Shown here piece after piece: positions 20,060-29,783 of a DNA stretch of 32,861 nucleotides (its first letter is position 1; each line of letters begins with the position of its first letter). The translations under genes were made by a program, and so were the position numbers. Location of the stretch: positions 1 to 32,861 of the forward strand of contig JAJTDQ010000017.1 of assembly GCA_021300505.1 (NCBI GenBank), read 5' to 3'. This DNA is from Cryomorphaceae bacterium (GTDB lineage Bacteria; Bacteroidota; Bacteroidia; Flavobacteriales_D; Crocinitomicaceae). A model generated the notes under the pieces. That model was not told the origin of the DNA and made no database searches. It saw only the letters and a program-made list of their open reading frames with translations.

Positions 20060-22239
20060 TTGGCCATTTCACTCATGAACTTAATGCGCATCAGTCGCAG
20101 ATCTTCTTCTGAATAATCGCCATCAAATTCATTGTAGGCATCTGAAAGATCGTCTGTCTCCGCTTCGATGAAGTAACCATAGATTTCCTTTTGGTCCTCC
20201 ACATCAATGATTTCATCAATATAATAATTGATGTTGACACGTGTACCAGACGAAACAATTGCTTCTATTTCTTCCAAAACTTCAGACATTGATTTGCCTT
20301 GGGCACGTCCGATATCTTCAAGGGGCAATTTACGGTCGATGTTCTGAATGAGTTGCACCTTCAATCCTGACTTATTCACTAAGGATTTCACCACCATGTC
20401 TTGTGGACGCTCAATATCGTTTTCTTCGACATAGTTCTGGATCATATCAACAAATGGCAATCCGTAGCGCGCTGCTTTTCCGGTACCTACACCTTGAATA
20501 TTTGTCAATTCATCAATAGTGATCGGGTATTGGAAACACATGTCTTTCAACGAAGGCTCCTGAAAAATCACAAATGGCGGAATGTTCTTTTGCTTAGAAA
20601 TTGATCTACGCAAATCGACAAGCATGTCGTATAAGGTTTCATCAAAAACACCTCCTTTTCCGCCACTGCTAATCATGGATTCGTCATCATCCGTATTGGA
20701 GAAATCATGTTCCTTCAATAGTGTGAATGAATGTGGTTTCGCTAGATAAGCCTTTCCAGCTTCAGAAAGCTTAAGTGTTCCATAAGTTTCGATGTCTTTG
20801 TAAATCAAGCCGCCTACAATTACTTGTCGAATTACCGCATTCCAGAAATGTTCATCTTTGTCATTCCCACAACCAAAATCGGGCAAGGTATCGTGACGAT
20901 AGGATTTGATGTCTGCTGTAACATGACCAGAAAGGTATGCGCAGTAATGTTTTGCCTTTTGAGTTTCCTGAAGATCAATAAGTGCTTTTAAAAGCATTAC
21001 AACATATTCTTGACCTTCGCGTCGTTCTTTTGGATTACGGCAATTGTCACAATAGGCATTGCATTCGTGTTCATCGAAAACTTCACCAAAATAATGGAGA
21101 ATAAACTTGCGTCTGCACACTGAGGTTTCGGCATAGGAGACAATTTCACTCAACAATTGCTTCCCGATTTCTTGTTCAGCAACAGGTTTTCCTTGGAGGA
21201 ATTTCTCCAATTTTTCAATGTCCTTGTAACTGTAAAATGCTAGGCATTCGCCTTCACCGCCATCTCGTCCTGCTCTACCTGTTTCTTGGTAATAACTTTC
21301 CAAGGATTTTGGAATATCGTGGTGAATGACAAAACGTACATCTGGCTTATCGATTCCCATGCCAAAGGCAATAGTAGCGACGATCACTTGTGTTTCTTCC
21401 ATCAAGAACATGTCCTGATGTTTCGCACGCGTTACAGCATCTAGTCCAGCGTGATAAGGCAATGCATCGATCCCATTCACTTGAAGTAATTCGGCAAACT
21501 CCTCTACCTTCTTACGGCTAAGGCAATAGATGATTCCACTTTTACCCTCCTTTGAACGGATGTAACGAATGATTTGTTTTTCCACGTCCCGTTTCGGGCG
21601 GATTTCATAATATAGGTTGTCTCTATTGAATGACGATTTAAACACCGTTGCATCCAACATATTGAGGTTCTTTTGAATATCGTACTGCACTTTTGGTGTA
21701 GCTGTGGCTGTGAGCGCAATAATTGGAACACTTGATATCTTTTCAAAAATCTCACGAAGTCGGCGGTACTCAGGACGAAAATCGTGGCCCCATTCTGAAA
21801 TACAGTGCGCTTCATCTATGGCGAAAAAAGAAATATCTACCGACGTCAGAAAATCAATGTTTTCTTGCTTGGTTAATGATTCAGGAGCAACATAAAGCAA
21901 TTTCGTTTTTCCATCCTGAATATCTTCTTTCACCTTGGCAATTTCAGCTTTCGAAAGAGATGAATTCAAAAAGTGAGCTATCGATTCCTCATCACTTACA
22001 TTCCGGATGGAATCCACCTGATTCTTCATCAAGGCGATTAGTGGAGAAACTACGATAGCTGTACCATTCGACAGAAGTGCAGGCAATTGATAGCACATTG
22101 ATTTACCACCTCCTGTGGGCATGATGACAAAAGAGTTATTGCCATTGAGTACATTATTAATAATTTGTTCTTGACTGCCTTTAAAGCTGTCAAACCCAAA
22201 ATATTTTCGCAATGCACTTCTAAGATCGTTCGATACCAT
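20056..22239 (-). CDS. recQ: ATP-dependent DNA helicase RecQ
   Basis: 727 aa; LRKYFGFDSFKGSQEQIINNVLNGNNSFVIMPTGGGKSMCYQLPA...DEAHCISEWGHDFRPEY...QETGRAGRDGGEGECLAFY; Zn-binding CRRKFILHYFGE...CDNC. Confidence 0.96.
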   Translation of the reverse strand: MVSNDLRSALRKYFGFDSFKGSQEQIINNVLNGNNSFVIMPTGGGKSMCYQLPALLSNGTAIVVSPLIALMKNQVDSIRNVSDEESIAHFLNSSLSKAEIAKVKEDIQDGKTKLLYVAPESLTKQENIDFLTSVDISFFAIDEAHCISEWGHDFRPEYRRLREIFEKISSVPIIALTATATPKVQYDIQKNLNMLDATVFKSSFNRDNLYYEIRPKRDVEKQIIRYIRSKEGKSGIIYCLSRKKVEEFAELLQVNGIDALPYHAGLDAVTRAKHQDMFLMEETQVIVATIAFGMGIDKPDVRFVIHHDIPKSLESYYQETGRAGRDGGEGECLAFYSYKDIEKLEKFLQGKPVAEQEIGKQLLSEIVSYAETSVCRRKFILHYFGEVFDEHECNAYCDNCRNPKERREGQEYVVMLLKALIDLQETQKAKHYCAYLSGHVTADIKSYRHDTLPDFGCGNDKDEHFWNAVIRQVIVGGLIYKDIETYGTLKLSEAGKAYLAKPHSFTLLKEHDFSNTDDDESMISSGGKGGVFDETLYDMLVDLRRSISKQKNIPPFVIFQEPSLKDMCFQYPITIDELTNIQGVGTGKAARYGLPFVDMIQNYVEENDIERPQDMVVKSLVNKSGLKVQLIQNIDRKLPLEDIGRAQGKSMSEVLEEIEAIVSSGTRVNINYYIDEIIDVEDQKEIYGYFIEAETDDLSDAYNEFDGDYSEEDLRLMRIKFMSEMAN

Positions 22240-22396
22240 TCGCTAGAATTACCTATCTAAATGTAAGAAAAGAACATCGAATTTACGCAATCAATCCCAA
22301 TATTCCGTGAAAAGTTGCAATCAATTGAGACAATAAGGCTTGAATAGGATTGAAACATGGGAAATTTCCTGTCAGATTCACTACTTTTGCAGCGCA

Positions 22397-23187
22397 TGAA
22401 TGAAGAAAAAAACATGTCTTTCCTCGATCATCTAGAGGAGTTGCGCTGGCGTCTTGTTCGCATAGCCATTTCAATTTTGGTAATTGCGACGGTTTTGTTC
22501 ATTTACCAAGAATGGATCATTCGGACATTTTTCATTGCCATGGTGAACCCAAATTTCATATCGTTTCGAATGATGTGTGAATGGTTCAATGTCTGTATCT
22601 CTAAAATTCCTGTAAGCTTTCAAAGTACAACCATGTCTGGTCAGTTCAGTTACGCCTTAATGATGAGTATAATGGGTGGAATTGTATTGTCCTTCCCATT
22701 CATTTTTTACCAGATTTGGTCCTTTGTAAAACCAGGCTTAAAACAAAATGAGCGTTCAATGGCCAGTGGGATTGTATTCTATGTTTCGGTTCTTTTTTTT
22801 CTTGGAATACTCTTTGGCTACTTTGTGGTGGCACCCCTAACCGTTCAGTTTTTTGGTTCGTATAAAATCACTGATCAAATCGAAAACCAGTTCACGATCA
22901 GTTCATACATGAGTACAATCATTTCAACTGTGTTTTGGTCTGGTGTGTTGTTCTTGTTGCCTGTTGTAACTTATATTTTCGCAAAACTTGGAGTAATAAC
23001 CTCGGAATTTCTTCGGAAATACCGCAAACATTCCATCATTGTTGTCCTTATTATAGCCGCAGCGATAACACCACCAGATTTAATTTCGCAGATAATCGTT
23101 TCCATACCAATCATGATCTTGTATGAAATTGGGATTTTGGCTGCCGTGCGCGTCGAAAAAAATCGCAAAAAGAAGGAAGTTTCCTAA
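22397..23187 (+). CDS. tatC: Sec-independent protein translocase TatC
   Basis: MNEEKNMSFLDHLEELRWRLVRIAISILVIATVLF...FIFYQIWSFVKPGLKQNERSMASGIVFYVSVLFFLGILFGYFVVAPLTVQFF. ATG 22397 favoured over 22357. Confidence 0.93.
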
Positions 23188-23221
23188 GTAGGTAAACCCT
23201 AAATTTTTTATTTTCGACTCA

Positions 23222-25684
23222 ATGAACTACAGACTGCTGCTCGTCTTACTCCTTTTTCCAGTGCAAATCATTCTTGCGCAACAGACAAAGGTGCAGGGAA
23301 TTGTCAGCGATCAACTTACAGGCGAACCAATGGCCTTTGTCAAAGTCTTTTTCCTCGATTCGAAAATTGGAACTTTCACAGACAGTACTGGCCATTATTC
23401 AATCGAAACATATTACGCTACAGATTCGTTGCGCTTCGTGTTCACCGGATACCTTTCCGTAACAAAGAAAGTTACGAAGGATGTCGCGCAAGAAATTTCC
23501 GTTGTGCTACCCGTTCTTACTGCAGATATTGAAGAAGTTGTAGCACGTGCACCCGACGAATTGCCTTCAACACGTTTACATAAAAGAGTTGTCGCCAATA
23601 AGCCTATCAACAATAAAGAAAAGCTTAGCGCTTACGAATACGAACTCTACAACAAGATACAATTCGATGCCAATAACATTGGCGAGAATTTCACCAAACG
23701 CGACATCGTTAATCGCCTAGACTTGGTGTTGGATTATTTAGACTCAACTGAAGCGGGTGAAACCTATTTGCCCATGTTGCTCTCCGAAACAGTCTCCGAC
23801 TTTTATTTCAGAAAAAACCCAAAGAGTCGCCGCGAGTATGTTCATGGAACGCGCGTTACAGGAATTGACAATCTCCAGATCAACCAGCTGCTTGGTGATA
23901 TGTATCTTGACTTCAATATCTACGACAACAGTATCATCATGTTCAATCGTTCATTCATTAGTCCTGTGGCGGATAATGCACGAAATTTCTACAAGTTCTT
24001 TTTGGAGGACTCAGCCTTTATCGATCAGTATTGGTGCTATAAGTTGCGCTTCGTTCCTAAGCGCGATGGCGATCTTACTTTTCAAGGAGAAATGTGGATT
24101 CATGACACCACCTATGCCGTAAAAAACATCAAGGCGACAATTTCACTGGATGCCAATGTCAATTTCGTGCAAGGATTATTTTTTGAGCAAGACTTCAATC
24201 AGGTTGAAAAAGAAGTGTGGATGTTGACCAATGAAAAACTCATTCTCGACCTTAAATTGACGAGAAACACAGGCTTGTATGGTGTATATGCCCGAAAGAC
24301 CTCGAGCCGGAGAAATTTTAAAATCAATGAAAAGCACCCTGATGAGTTTTACAATACAGATTATACCGTAGAACTTGCAGATAGTGCCAAATTACGAGAT
24401 GAGCATTTTTGGGAAACCCATCGACACACAGCCTTGAATCAGCAAGAATCTGGAATCATTGAGATGATCGACTCACTCAATGCAACTCCATATTTGAAAA
24501 ACCTTAAAAAACTCGCTTACCTCGCCTCTACGGGCTATTATCCATACAAGAAATTAGAATTTGGAAATGCCTTGGCGCTCATTAGCGGAAATCCAGTTGA
24601 AAAGGTACGTACAGGTCTTGCTTTGCGCACCTCAAATGCATTTTCGAGACGTTTAGAACTCGGTGGCAGAGTAGCCTATGGATTTGGGGATCAACGATTC
24701 AAATATGGAGCAACCGTTCGCTACAACATTACACCGAAAAAAAGAGGTATGTTGGTGGCATACTACAACTATGATTTAGAGCAAATAGGAGCATCTCCAA
24801 CTGCAGCAGCATTGGGATCATCATTTGGTACAATTTTCCGAACAGGCCCATTCGACAAGCTTACGTTTGTTCAAAAAGTTGGAATGAACATCGAGAAGGA
24901 TGTTAAGAAAGATTTTGTGATTTACGGAGGGTTTGAATGGAAGGAATTCACCCCGAAAGGCATTGCCAATTACGTCCGCATCAACCAAACAACAAATCTG
25001 CCTGAGAACATTGAGAGCATTCGCACATCCGAATTTACCGCTCGTCTGAGATGGGCGAAAAATGAAGAATTTATCGGTGGTTCATTTGACCGTGTATCAA
25101 TGGGTTCTTGGTACCCTATTATTTCATTACAAGCCATAATCGGTGTAAAAGGATTATTTGGCAGTGATTACAACTATCAGAAAATAGAATTTCAGATGGA
25201 GCATGATAGGCCAATCGGTTTTCTGGGACGAATCCGTTATGGGATTAATGCTGGATACATCTTCGGTACAGCTGCCTACCCATTTTTGAAAGTTCATGAA
25301 GGAAGTCAATCATACTGGCTTCAAAGCAATGCCTTCAACAAACTAAATTTCTTCGAGTTTGTCTCTGACCGCTATGTTGGTGGGTTTATCGAAAACCATT
25401 GGGAGGGATTGTTTTTTGATCGAATACCCTTGATTAAAAAACTAAAATGGCGTTTGGTCACTTCGAGCAGATTCACTTATGGAGCCGTTTCCGATCGGCA
25501 TTCCGCAGAAATGCTGTTGCCCTCGTTTACGAAAAAATTCGGGTCTATTCCATACGTAGAGGCAGCCATAGGTATTGAAAATATCTTTCAGTTTTTCCGG
25601 GTAGATCTGGTTTACAGAGCAACACACCTCGATCCGGGCATGAGTCCTTTTGGTGTTCGCGCACGTTGGTCATTTAATTTCTAA
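23222..25684 (+). CDS. DUF5686 / carboxypeptidase-regulatory-like domain outer-membrane protein
   Basis: 820 aa; signal peptide; TKVQGIVSDQLTGEPMAFVKVFFLDSKIGTFTDSTGHYSI (CarboxypepD_reg-like), then a DUF5686-like body and beta-rich C-terminus ending RARWSFNF. Confidence 0.82.
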   Translation: MNYRLLLVLLLFPVQIILAQQTKVQGIVSDQLTGEPMAFVKVFFLDSKIGTFTDSTGHYSIETYYATDSLRFVFTGYLSVTKKVTKDVAQEISVVLPVLTADIEEVVARAPDELPSTRLHKRVVANKPINNKEKLSAYEYELYNKIQFDANNIGENFTKRDIVNRLDLVLDYLDSTEAGETYLPMLLSETVSDFYFRKNPKSRREYVHGTRVTGIDNLQINQLLGDMYLDFNIYDNSIIMFNRSFISPVADNARNFYKFFLEDSAFIDQYWCYKLRFVPKRDGDLTFQGEMWIHDTTYAVKNIKATISLDANVNFVQGLFFEQDFNQVEKEVWMLTNEKLILDLKLTRNTGLYGVYARKTSSRRNFKINEKHPDEFYNTDYTVELADSAKLRDEHFWETHRHTALNQQESGIIEMIDSLNATPYLKNLKKLAYLASTGYYPYKKLEFGNALALISGNPVEKVRTGLALRTSNAFSRRLELGGRVAYGFGDQRFKYGATVRYNITPKKRGMLVAYYNYDLEQIGASPTAAALGSSFGTIFRTGPFDKLTFVQKVGMNIEKDVKKDFVIYGGFEWKEFTPKGIANYVRINQTTNLPENIESIRTSEFTARLRWAKNEEFIGGSFDRVSMGSWYPIISLQAIIGVKGLFGSDYNYQKIEFQMEHDRPIGFLGRIRYGINAGYIFGTAAYPFLKVHEGSQSYWLQSNAFNKLNFFEFVSDRYVGGFIENHWEGLFFDRIPLIKKLKWRLVTSSRFTYGAVSDRHSAEMLLPSFTKKFGSIPYVEAAIGIENIFQFFRVDLVYRATHLDPGMSPFGVRARWSFNF

Positions 25685-25693
25685 CTTTACCAC

Positions 25694-26422
25694 GTGAAAT
25701 TACATACAAACACTATCTGTAAAACCTATAAAGGGCGTGATGTCGTTAAAGGCGTTTCTATTGAAGTAAATCAAGGAGAAATTGTTGGACTTTTAGGACC
25801 AAATGGTGCTGGTAAAACAACGTCATTTTATATGATCGTTGGCTTGGTAAAGCCCGATACAGGTTCCGTTTACTTGGACGACACGGATATTACCCATTTC
25901 CCGATGTACCGCCGTTCTCAACTTGGAATTGGTTATTTACCACAAGAGGTTTCAGTTTTTCGAAAGTTAAGTGTGGAAGACAATATCATGGCAATTTTGG
26001 AAATGACCGACATGACCAAGGTGCAACGCAAGGAAAAGCTAGAAACGCTTCTGGAGGAATTTCACTTGACACACGTGCGTAAAAACTTGGGAAACAGACT
26101 TTCAGGAGGGGAAAAACGACGTACAGAAATCGCTCGAGCCTTGGCTACGAATCCGAAATTTGTTCTTTTGGATGAGCCGTTTGCAGGAGTTGACCCCATT
26201 GCTGTGGAAGACATTCAGAGTATTGTTTCTGAGCTGCGCAAGCGCAATATTGGGATATTGATCACCGACCACAATGTGCAAGAAACGCTTTCTATAACCG
26301 ATCGGGCGTATTTACTCTTTGAAGGAAGCATCTTGAAATCAGGCACCGCAGAAGAGTTAGCGGCGGATGAACAGGTGCGTCGTGTTTATCTTGGTCAAAA
26401 TTTCGTTTTACGAAAGAAATAA
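25694..26422 (+). CDS. lptB: LPS export ABC transporter ATP-binding protein
   Basis: 242 aa, GTG start; [43 protein letters not shown]...[22 protein letters not shown]...[17 protein letters not shown]. Confidence 0.94.
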   Translation: MKLHTNTICKTYKGRDVVKGVSIEVNQGEIVGLLGPNGAGKTTSFYMIVGLVKPDTGSVYLDDTDITHFPMYRRSQLGIGYLPQEVSVFRKLSVEDNIMAILEMTDMTKVQRKEKLETLLEEFHLTHVRKNLGNRLSGGEKRRTEIARALATNPKFVLLDEPFAGVDPIAVEDIQSIVSELRKRNIGILITDHNVQETLSITDRAYLLFEGSILKSGTAEELAADEQVRRVYLGQNFVLRKK

Positions 26423-26481
26423 AAGATTTTAAAAAAAGGTTTATATTTACAAGCAAATTGAATCAACTAAATACCACACCT

Positions 26482-26961
26482 ATGCTACGCAGCTCATCAT
26501 TTTTGGCACTTTCATTATTGTTTGTCATCACATCACTTTCTTCTTGCAACAAGAAATGTGTGATCAGTAAGGAAACTTTAGACAGTGGGGTGATTATCAA
26601 AAATGTAATTTTCTACCCAAATAGTGGAAACATGACTCAAAGTATGTCATCTGCAAGTTACCTCATTAATGCGAACAGCCCATACGCAGATCGCATCGAG
26701 GTTGGTGTCAATGGTGCTGGAAAAGCACCAGTAGATTATAGCCAGTACAATGTACTGTGCCTTCCTGTTAAGGCAAAATGCAACGCGGCATTTGACCGTA
26801 AAGTTACAATTGATGATGCGAACCAAAAAGTGACCTACACCATTATTACAACGCAATGTGGTAATTGCGAACAGGAATGGTATACGGAAAACTATGTGTT
26901 GGTTCCAACATTCCCTGCGTCCTATTCTGTTACTTACGATGTTCAATATGTAAACAAGTAA
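26482..26961 (+). CDS. Hypothetical lipoprotein
   Basis: MLRSSSFLALSLLFVITSLSSCNKK lipobox; no recognised domain; ATG at 26482. Confidence 0.6.
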   Translation: MLRSSSFLALSLLFVITSLSSCNKKCVISKETLDSGVIIKNVIFYPNSGNMTQSMSSASYLINANSPYADRIEVGVNGAGKAPVDYSQYNVLCLPVKAKCNAAFDRKVTIDDANQKVTYTIITTQCGNCEQEWYTENYVLVPTFPASYSVTYDVQYVNK

Positions 26962-26988
26962 TAAAAATAGTCTCGAATTTTCGACATA

Positions 26989-27016
26989 AAAAAAGGGTGC
27001 TATAGCACCCTTTTTT
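26989..27016. terminator. Bidirectional intrinsic terminator between convergent lipoprotein genes
   Basis: AAAAAAGGGTGCTATAGCACCCTTTTTT, a perfect 28-nt palindrome with A-run/T-run flanks. Confidence 0.9.
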
Positions 27017-27033
27017 ATTTCTTGAGGAAACGA

Positions 27034-27174
27034 TTACTTACTTGCAACATCAGATTTTGTCGTCTGATCTAGTTTACCGTATGCATCGCAACCATGTCCG
27101 CTAGTTGATTTGCACGCTGCCAAAACCAACGTTAATACAATTCCTACAAGCGTTAATGTCATCATTTTTTTCAT
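27034..27174 (-). CDS. Small (46 aa) lipoprotein
   Basis: MKKMMTLTLVGIVLTLVLAACKSTSGHGCDAYGKLDQTTKSDVASK; clear lipobox (LAAC); ATG at 27172-27174; followed by the terminator at 26989-27016. Confidence 0.75.
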   Translation of the reverse strand: MKKMMTLTLVGIVLTLVLAACKSTSGHGCDAYGKLDQTTKSDVASK

Positions 27175-27312
27175 GGTTACTGTTTTAGTTTGATTGTTGT
27201 TGCTTTGTTTGTTGTGAAATGCGAAAATAAAATATTTTAACCGCTTTCGTGTAAAATAATTATTCACATTTGCCATTTAATACGTAAATCATCTTTTAAG
27301 GTTACAAACCAC

Positions 27313-29004
27313 ATGAAAAAAATAATGTTTTTTGTCATTCTTGTCCTTCACACCATTGCTTTTGGACAGGAATCTTGGCAAATAACGTGGGTTGGAAAAG
27401 ATCAAACGAAAATAACCAAGCATCCAAAAGAATCTTTTAAGGATAGTCTTTCCTTACACAACTACCTCAGTCAATTTCAACAAGTGGCCATTTCAAAAGG
27501 CTACCTTCTTGCTTCATGCGACAGCATTTCATTCAAAAGTAAAACGGCGTCTGTGCTTTTTCAACCCGGGCCTAAATTTCAACAGGCAACGATACACATC
27601 GCATCAGAAGACCAGCGTTACATTCGAAATTCAATCCTGCGCGAACGGAGTATTGTAAACATGCCTTTTCTGCCTTCAGAAATTTCATCATTGATGGGGG
27701 GCATACAAAACCAACTACTTTCAGCTGGGTATCCATTTGCTCGAGTTTCATTGAACTCAATTTCTCTTGATAAGGAACAATTAGACGCACAGTTGGTCGT
27801 AGAGAAAGGACCGCTTGTGACTTGGAAGGAAATACACATTAAAGGCGACAGCACGCTTTCACCAAAGTTCATTTCAAACCTGATAGGAATACATGTCGGT
27901 GACTTATTTAACGAAACCCTTTTGAGTGAACTTGATCAAAAAATAGAACAAGTACCCTATATTAAAACCATCAAGTCATCTGCGGTTTTTTTTACCAAAG
28001 AGGGAGCTGAGCTCTTTCTCTATTTAAAAACGGAGCCGCTCAGCTCTGTAAACGGTGTATTAGGCCTCCAGCCTGACCCATTGTCGGGCAGGGTTGGTGT
28101 TACCGGAGATTTAGATTTAAAGCTCTTAAATGCACTTAAACGAGGAGAGCTGCTTTCATTGAACTGGCGAAGCATTCGTGCAAAAACACAATCGATCAAT
28201 GTGAGGGTAAACCTTCCCTTCCTTTTTTCCACGCCGATTGGAACAGATTTACGGTTTCAATTGTACAAACGAGATTCTTCTTTCCTTGAAATTAAAGCAC
28301 TTTTTGGGGTTCAATACATGCTACGCAACGGAACAACGTTTAAGGTATTCTATCAAAATGCCACATCATCTTTATTGAGTGGAAGTACAGGAAACCCAAA
28401 TTTCTCAAATCTTTCCTCTTTGCAATCGAACAATTATGGACTATCCTTTAACCGACGAAAGGTAGATTACATTCCCAACCCCTCTCGAGGATTTGCCTTT
28501 AACTTTGAAGGTTCGGTTGGAGGAAGGAAAAGTAGGTTGAATGATACTTCGGAAGTTTTAAAATCAAATGCTTTTCGTGGTACGTTGAGTGCTGAATGGT
28601 TCATTCCCATGGCGAAGCGCCACATTCTGCACATCAATACCTTGACTGAATTTTATTACGCGGATCAGATTTTCCAAAACGAAGTATTCCGATTTGGTGG
28701 ACAACAATCGTTGAGAGGTTTCAACGAAGAAGAATTGTATGCCACAACGCGATCAATCCTGTCTCTTGAGTATCGCTTTTTATTGGACAAAAACTCGAAT
28801 GTATTTGCCTTCTTTGATCAAGCCATTTATGAAAACAGGTCAACAAATTATTACAAGGACACACCTTTCGGTTTTGGATTCGGGCTTTCTTTTGGAACAA
28901 GGGCAGGAATCTTTGCTGTTTCATACGGTTTAGGCAAGCAAATGAACAATCCACTTAAACTGAATAACGGAAAGATTCACTTTGGCTATGTTGCTTATTT
29001 CTAA
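27313..29004 (+). CDS. BamA/TamA (Omp85)-superfamily outer-membrane protein
   Basis: 563 aa; signal peptide; POTRA-like ...LVTWKEIHIKGDSTLSPKFISNLIGIHVGDLFNETLLSELDQKIEQVPYI; C-terminal barrel motif FRFGGQQSLRGFNEEELYATTRSILSLEYRFLL. Confidence 0.8.
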   Translation: MKKIMFFVILVLHTIAFGQESWQITWVGKDQTKITKHPKESFKDSLSLHNYLSQFQQVAISKGYLLASCDSISFKSKTASVLFQPGPKFQQATIHIASEDQRYIRNSILRERSIVNMPFLPSEISSLMGGIQNQLLSAGYPFARVSLNSISLDKEQLDAQLVVEKGPLVTWKEIHIKGDSTLSPKFISNLIGIHVGDLFNETLLSELDQKIEQVPYIKTIKSSAVFFTKEGAELFLYLKTEPLSSVNGVLGLQPDPLSGRVGVTGDLDLKLLNALKRGELLSLNWRSIRAKTQSINVRVNLPFLFSTPIGTDLRFQLYKRDSSFLEIKALFGVQYMLRNGTTFKVFYQNATSSLLSGSTGNPNFSNLSSLQSNNYGLSFNRRKVDYIPNPSRGFAFNFEGSVGGRKSRLNDTSEVLKSNAFRGTLSAEWFIPMAKRHILHINTLTEFYYADQIFQNEVFRFGGQQSLRGFNEEELYATTRSILSLEYRFLLDKNSNVFAFFDQAIYENRSTNYYKDTPFGFGFGLSFGTRAGIFAVSYGLGKQMNNPLKLNNGKIHFGYVAYF

Positions 29005-29015
29005 GCAGCGAACTG

Positions 29016-29783
29016 CTACTTACGCGTTGATTGCATCGTTTGACGAATCTCTTTCATGAATTCAGACGCATACACGAAGCTCAAAACTTGGTCATCCTCA
29101 GTGGTAATAATTGATTTGCTGTCACCTTTCCACCAGCCTTTCCCTTGGTACATGAAAAGTATCGTATCACCAATCTCTATGACACTATTCATATCGTGCG
29201 TAATCACAACAGTGGTAATGTCGTACTCATAGGTGATTTCACGTATCAGATTATCAATTACAATGGAAGTCTTCGGATCTAGTCCTGAATTGGGTTCATC
29301 ACAAAAGAGGTACTTTGGATTCATTGCAATGGCCCGCGCAATACCGATACGTTTCTGCATCCCCCCACTACATTCCGATGGAAACAATTTATTCTTACCC
29401 GATAGATTAACACGTTCCAAACAAAAGTCTGCCCGATTCTGCATTTCCTTCTTGGTCATGTTCGTGAACATCGATAAGGGGAACATTACATTTTCCTCTA
29501 CCGTCATTGAATCAAAAAGTGCTGAACCTTGAAACAGCATTCCAATTTCCTTGCGAATTTCCTTTCTGCCGAGACGATCCATTTCAGAGAAATTTCTACC
29601 ATTGAAGAGCACTTGTCCGCTATCGATTTCGTGCAAACCTACGATACATTTAGCCAACACAGATTTTCCGTGACCCGATTGACCGATGATTAGATTCACC
29701 TTTCCCTTTTCGAATCGTGCATCGATGTCAAAAAGTACTTGGTTAGTGCCAAATGATTTATTCACTCCGATTACATCGATCAT
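29016..29783 (-). CDS. ABC transporter ATP-binding protein, MlaF-like
   Basis: 255 aa; INLIIGQSGHGKSVLAKCIVGL-type Walker A; ECSGGMQKRIGIARAIAMNPKYLFCDEPNSGLDPKTS; overlaps the upstream permease stop by 4 nt. Confidence 0.85.
   Translation of the reverse strand: MIDVIGVNKSFGTNQVLFDIDARFEKGKVNLIIGQSGHGKSVLAKCIVGLHEIDSGQVLFNGRNFSEMDRLGRKEIRKEIGMLFQGSALFDSMTVEENVMFPLSMFTNMTKKEMQNRADFCLERVNLSGKNKLFPSECSGGMQKRIGIARAIAMNPKYLFCDEPNSGLDPKTSIVIDNLIREITYEYDITTVVITHDMNSVIEIGDTILFMYQGKGWWKGDSKSIITTEDDQVLSFVYASEFMKEIRQTMQSTRK

Noticed and set aside
23757-24122. 121-aa ORF inside the DUF5686 gene
   Set aside because: Alternative frame of an intact 820-aa CDS.
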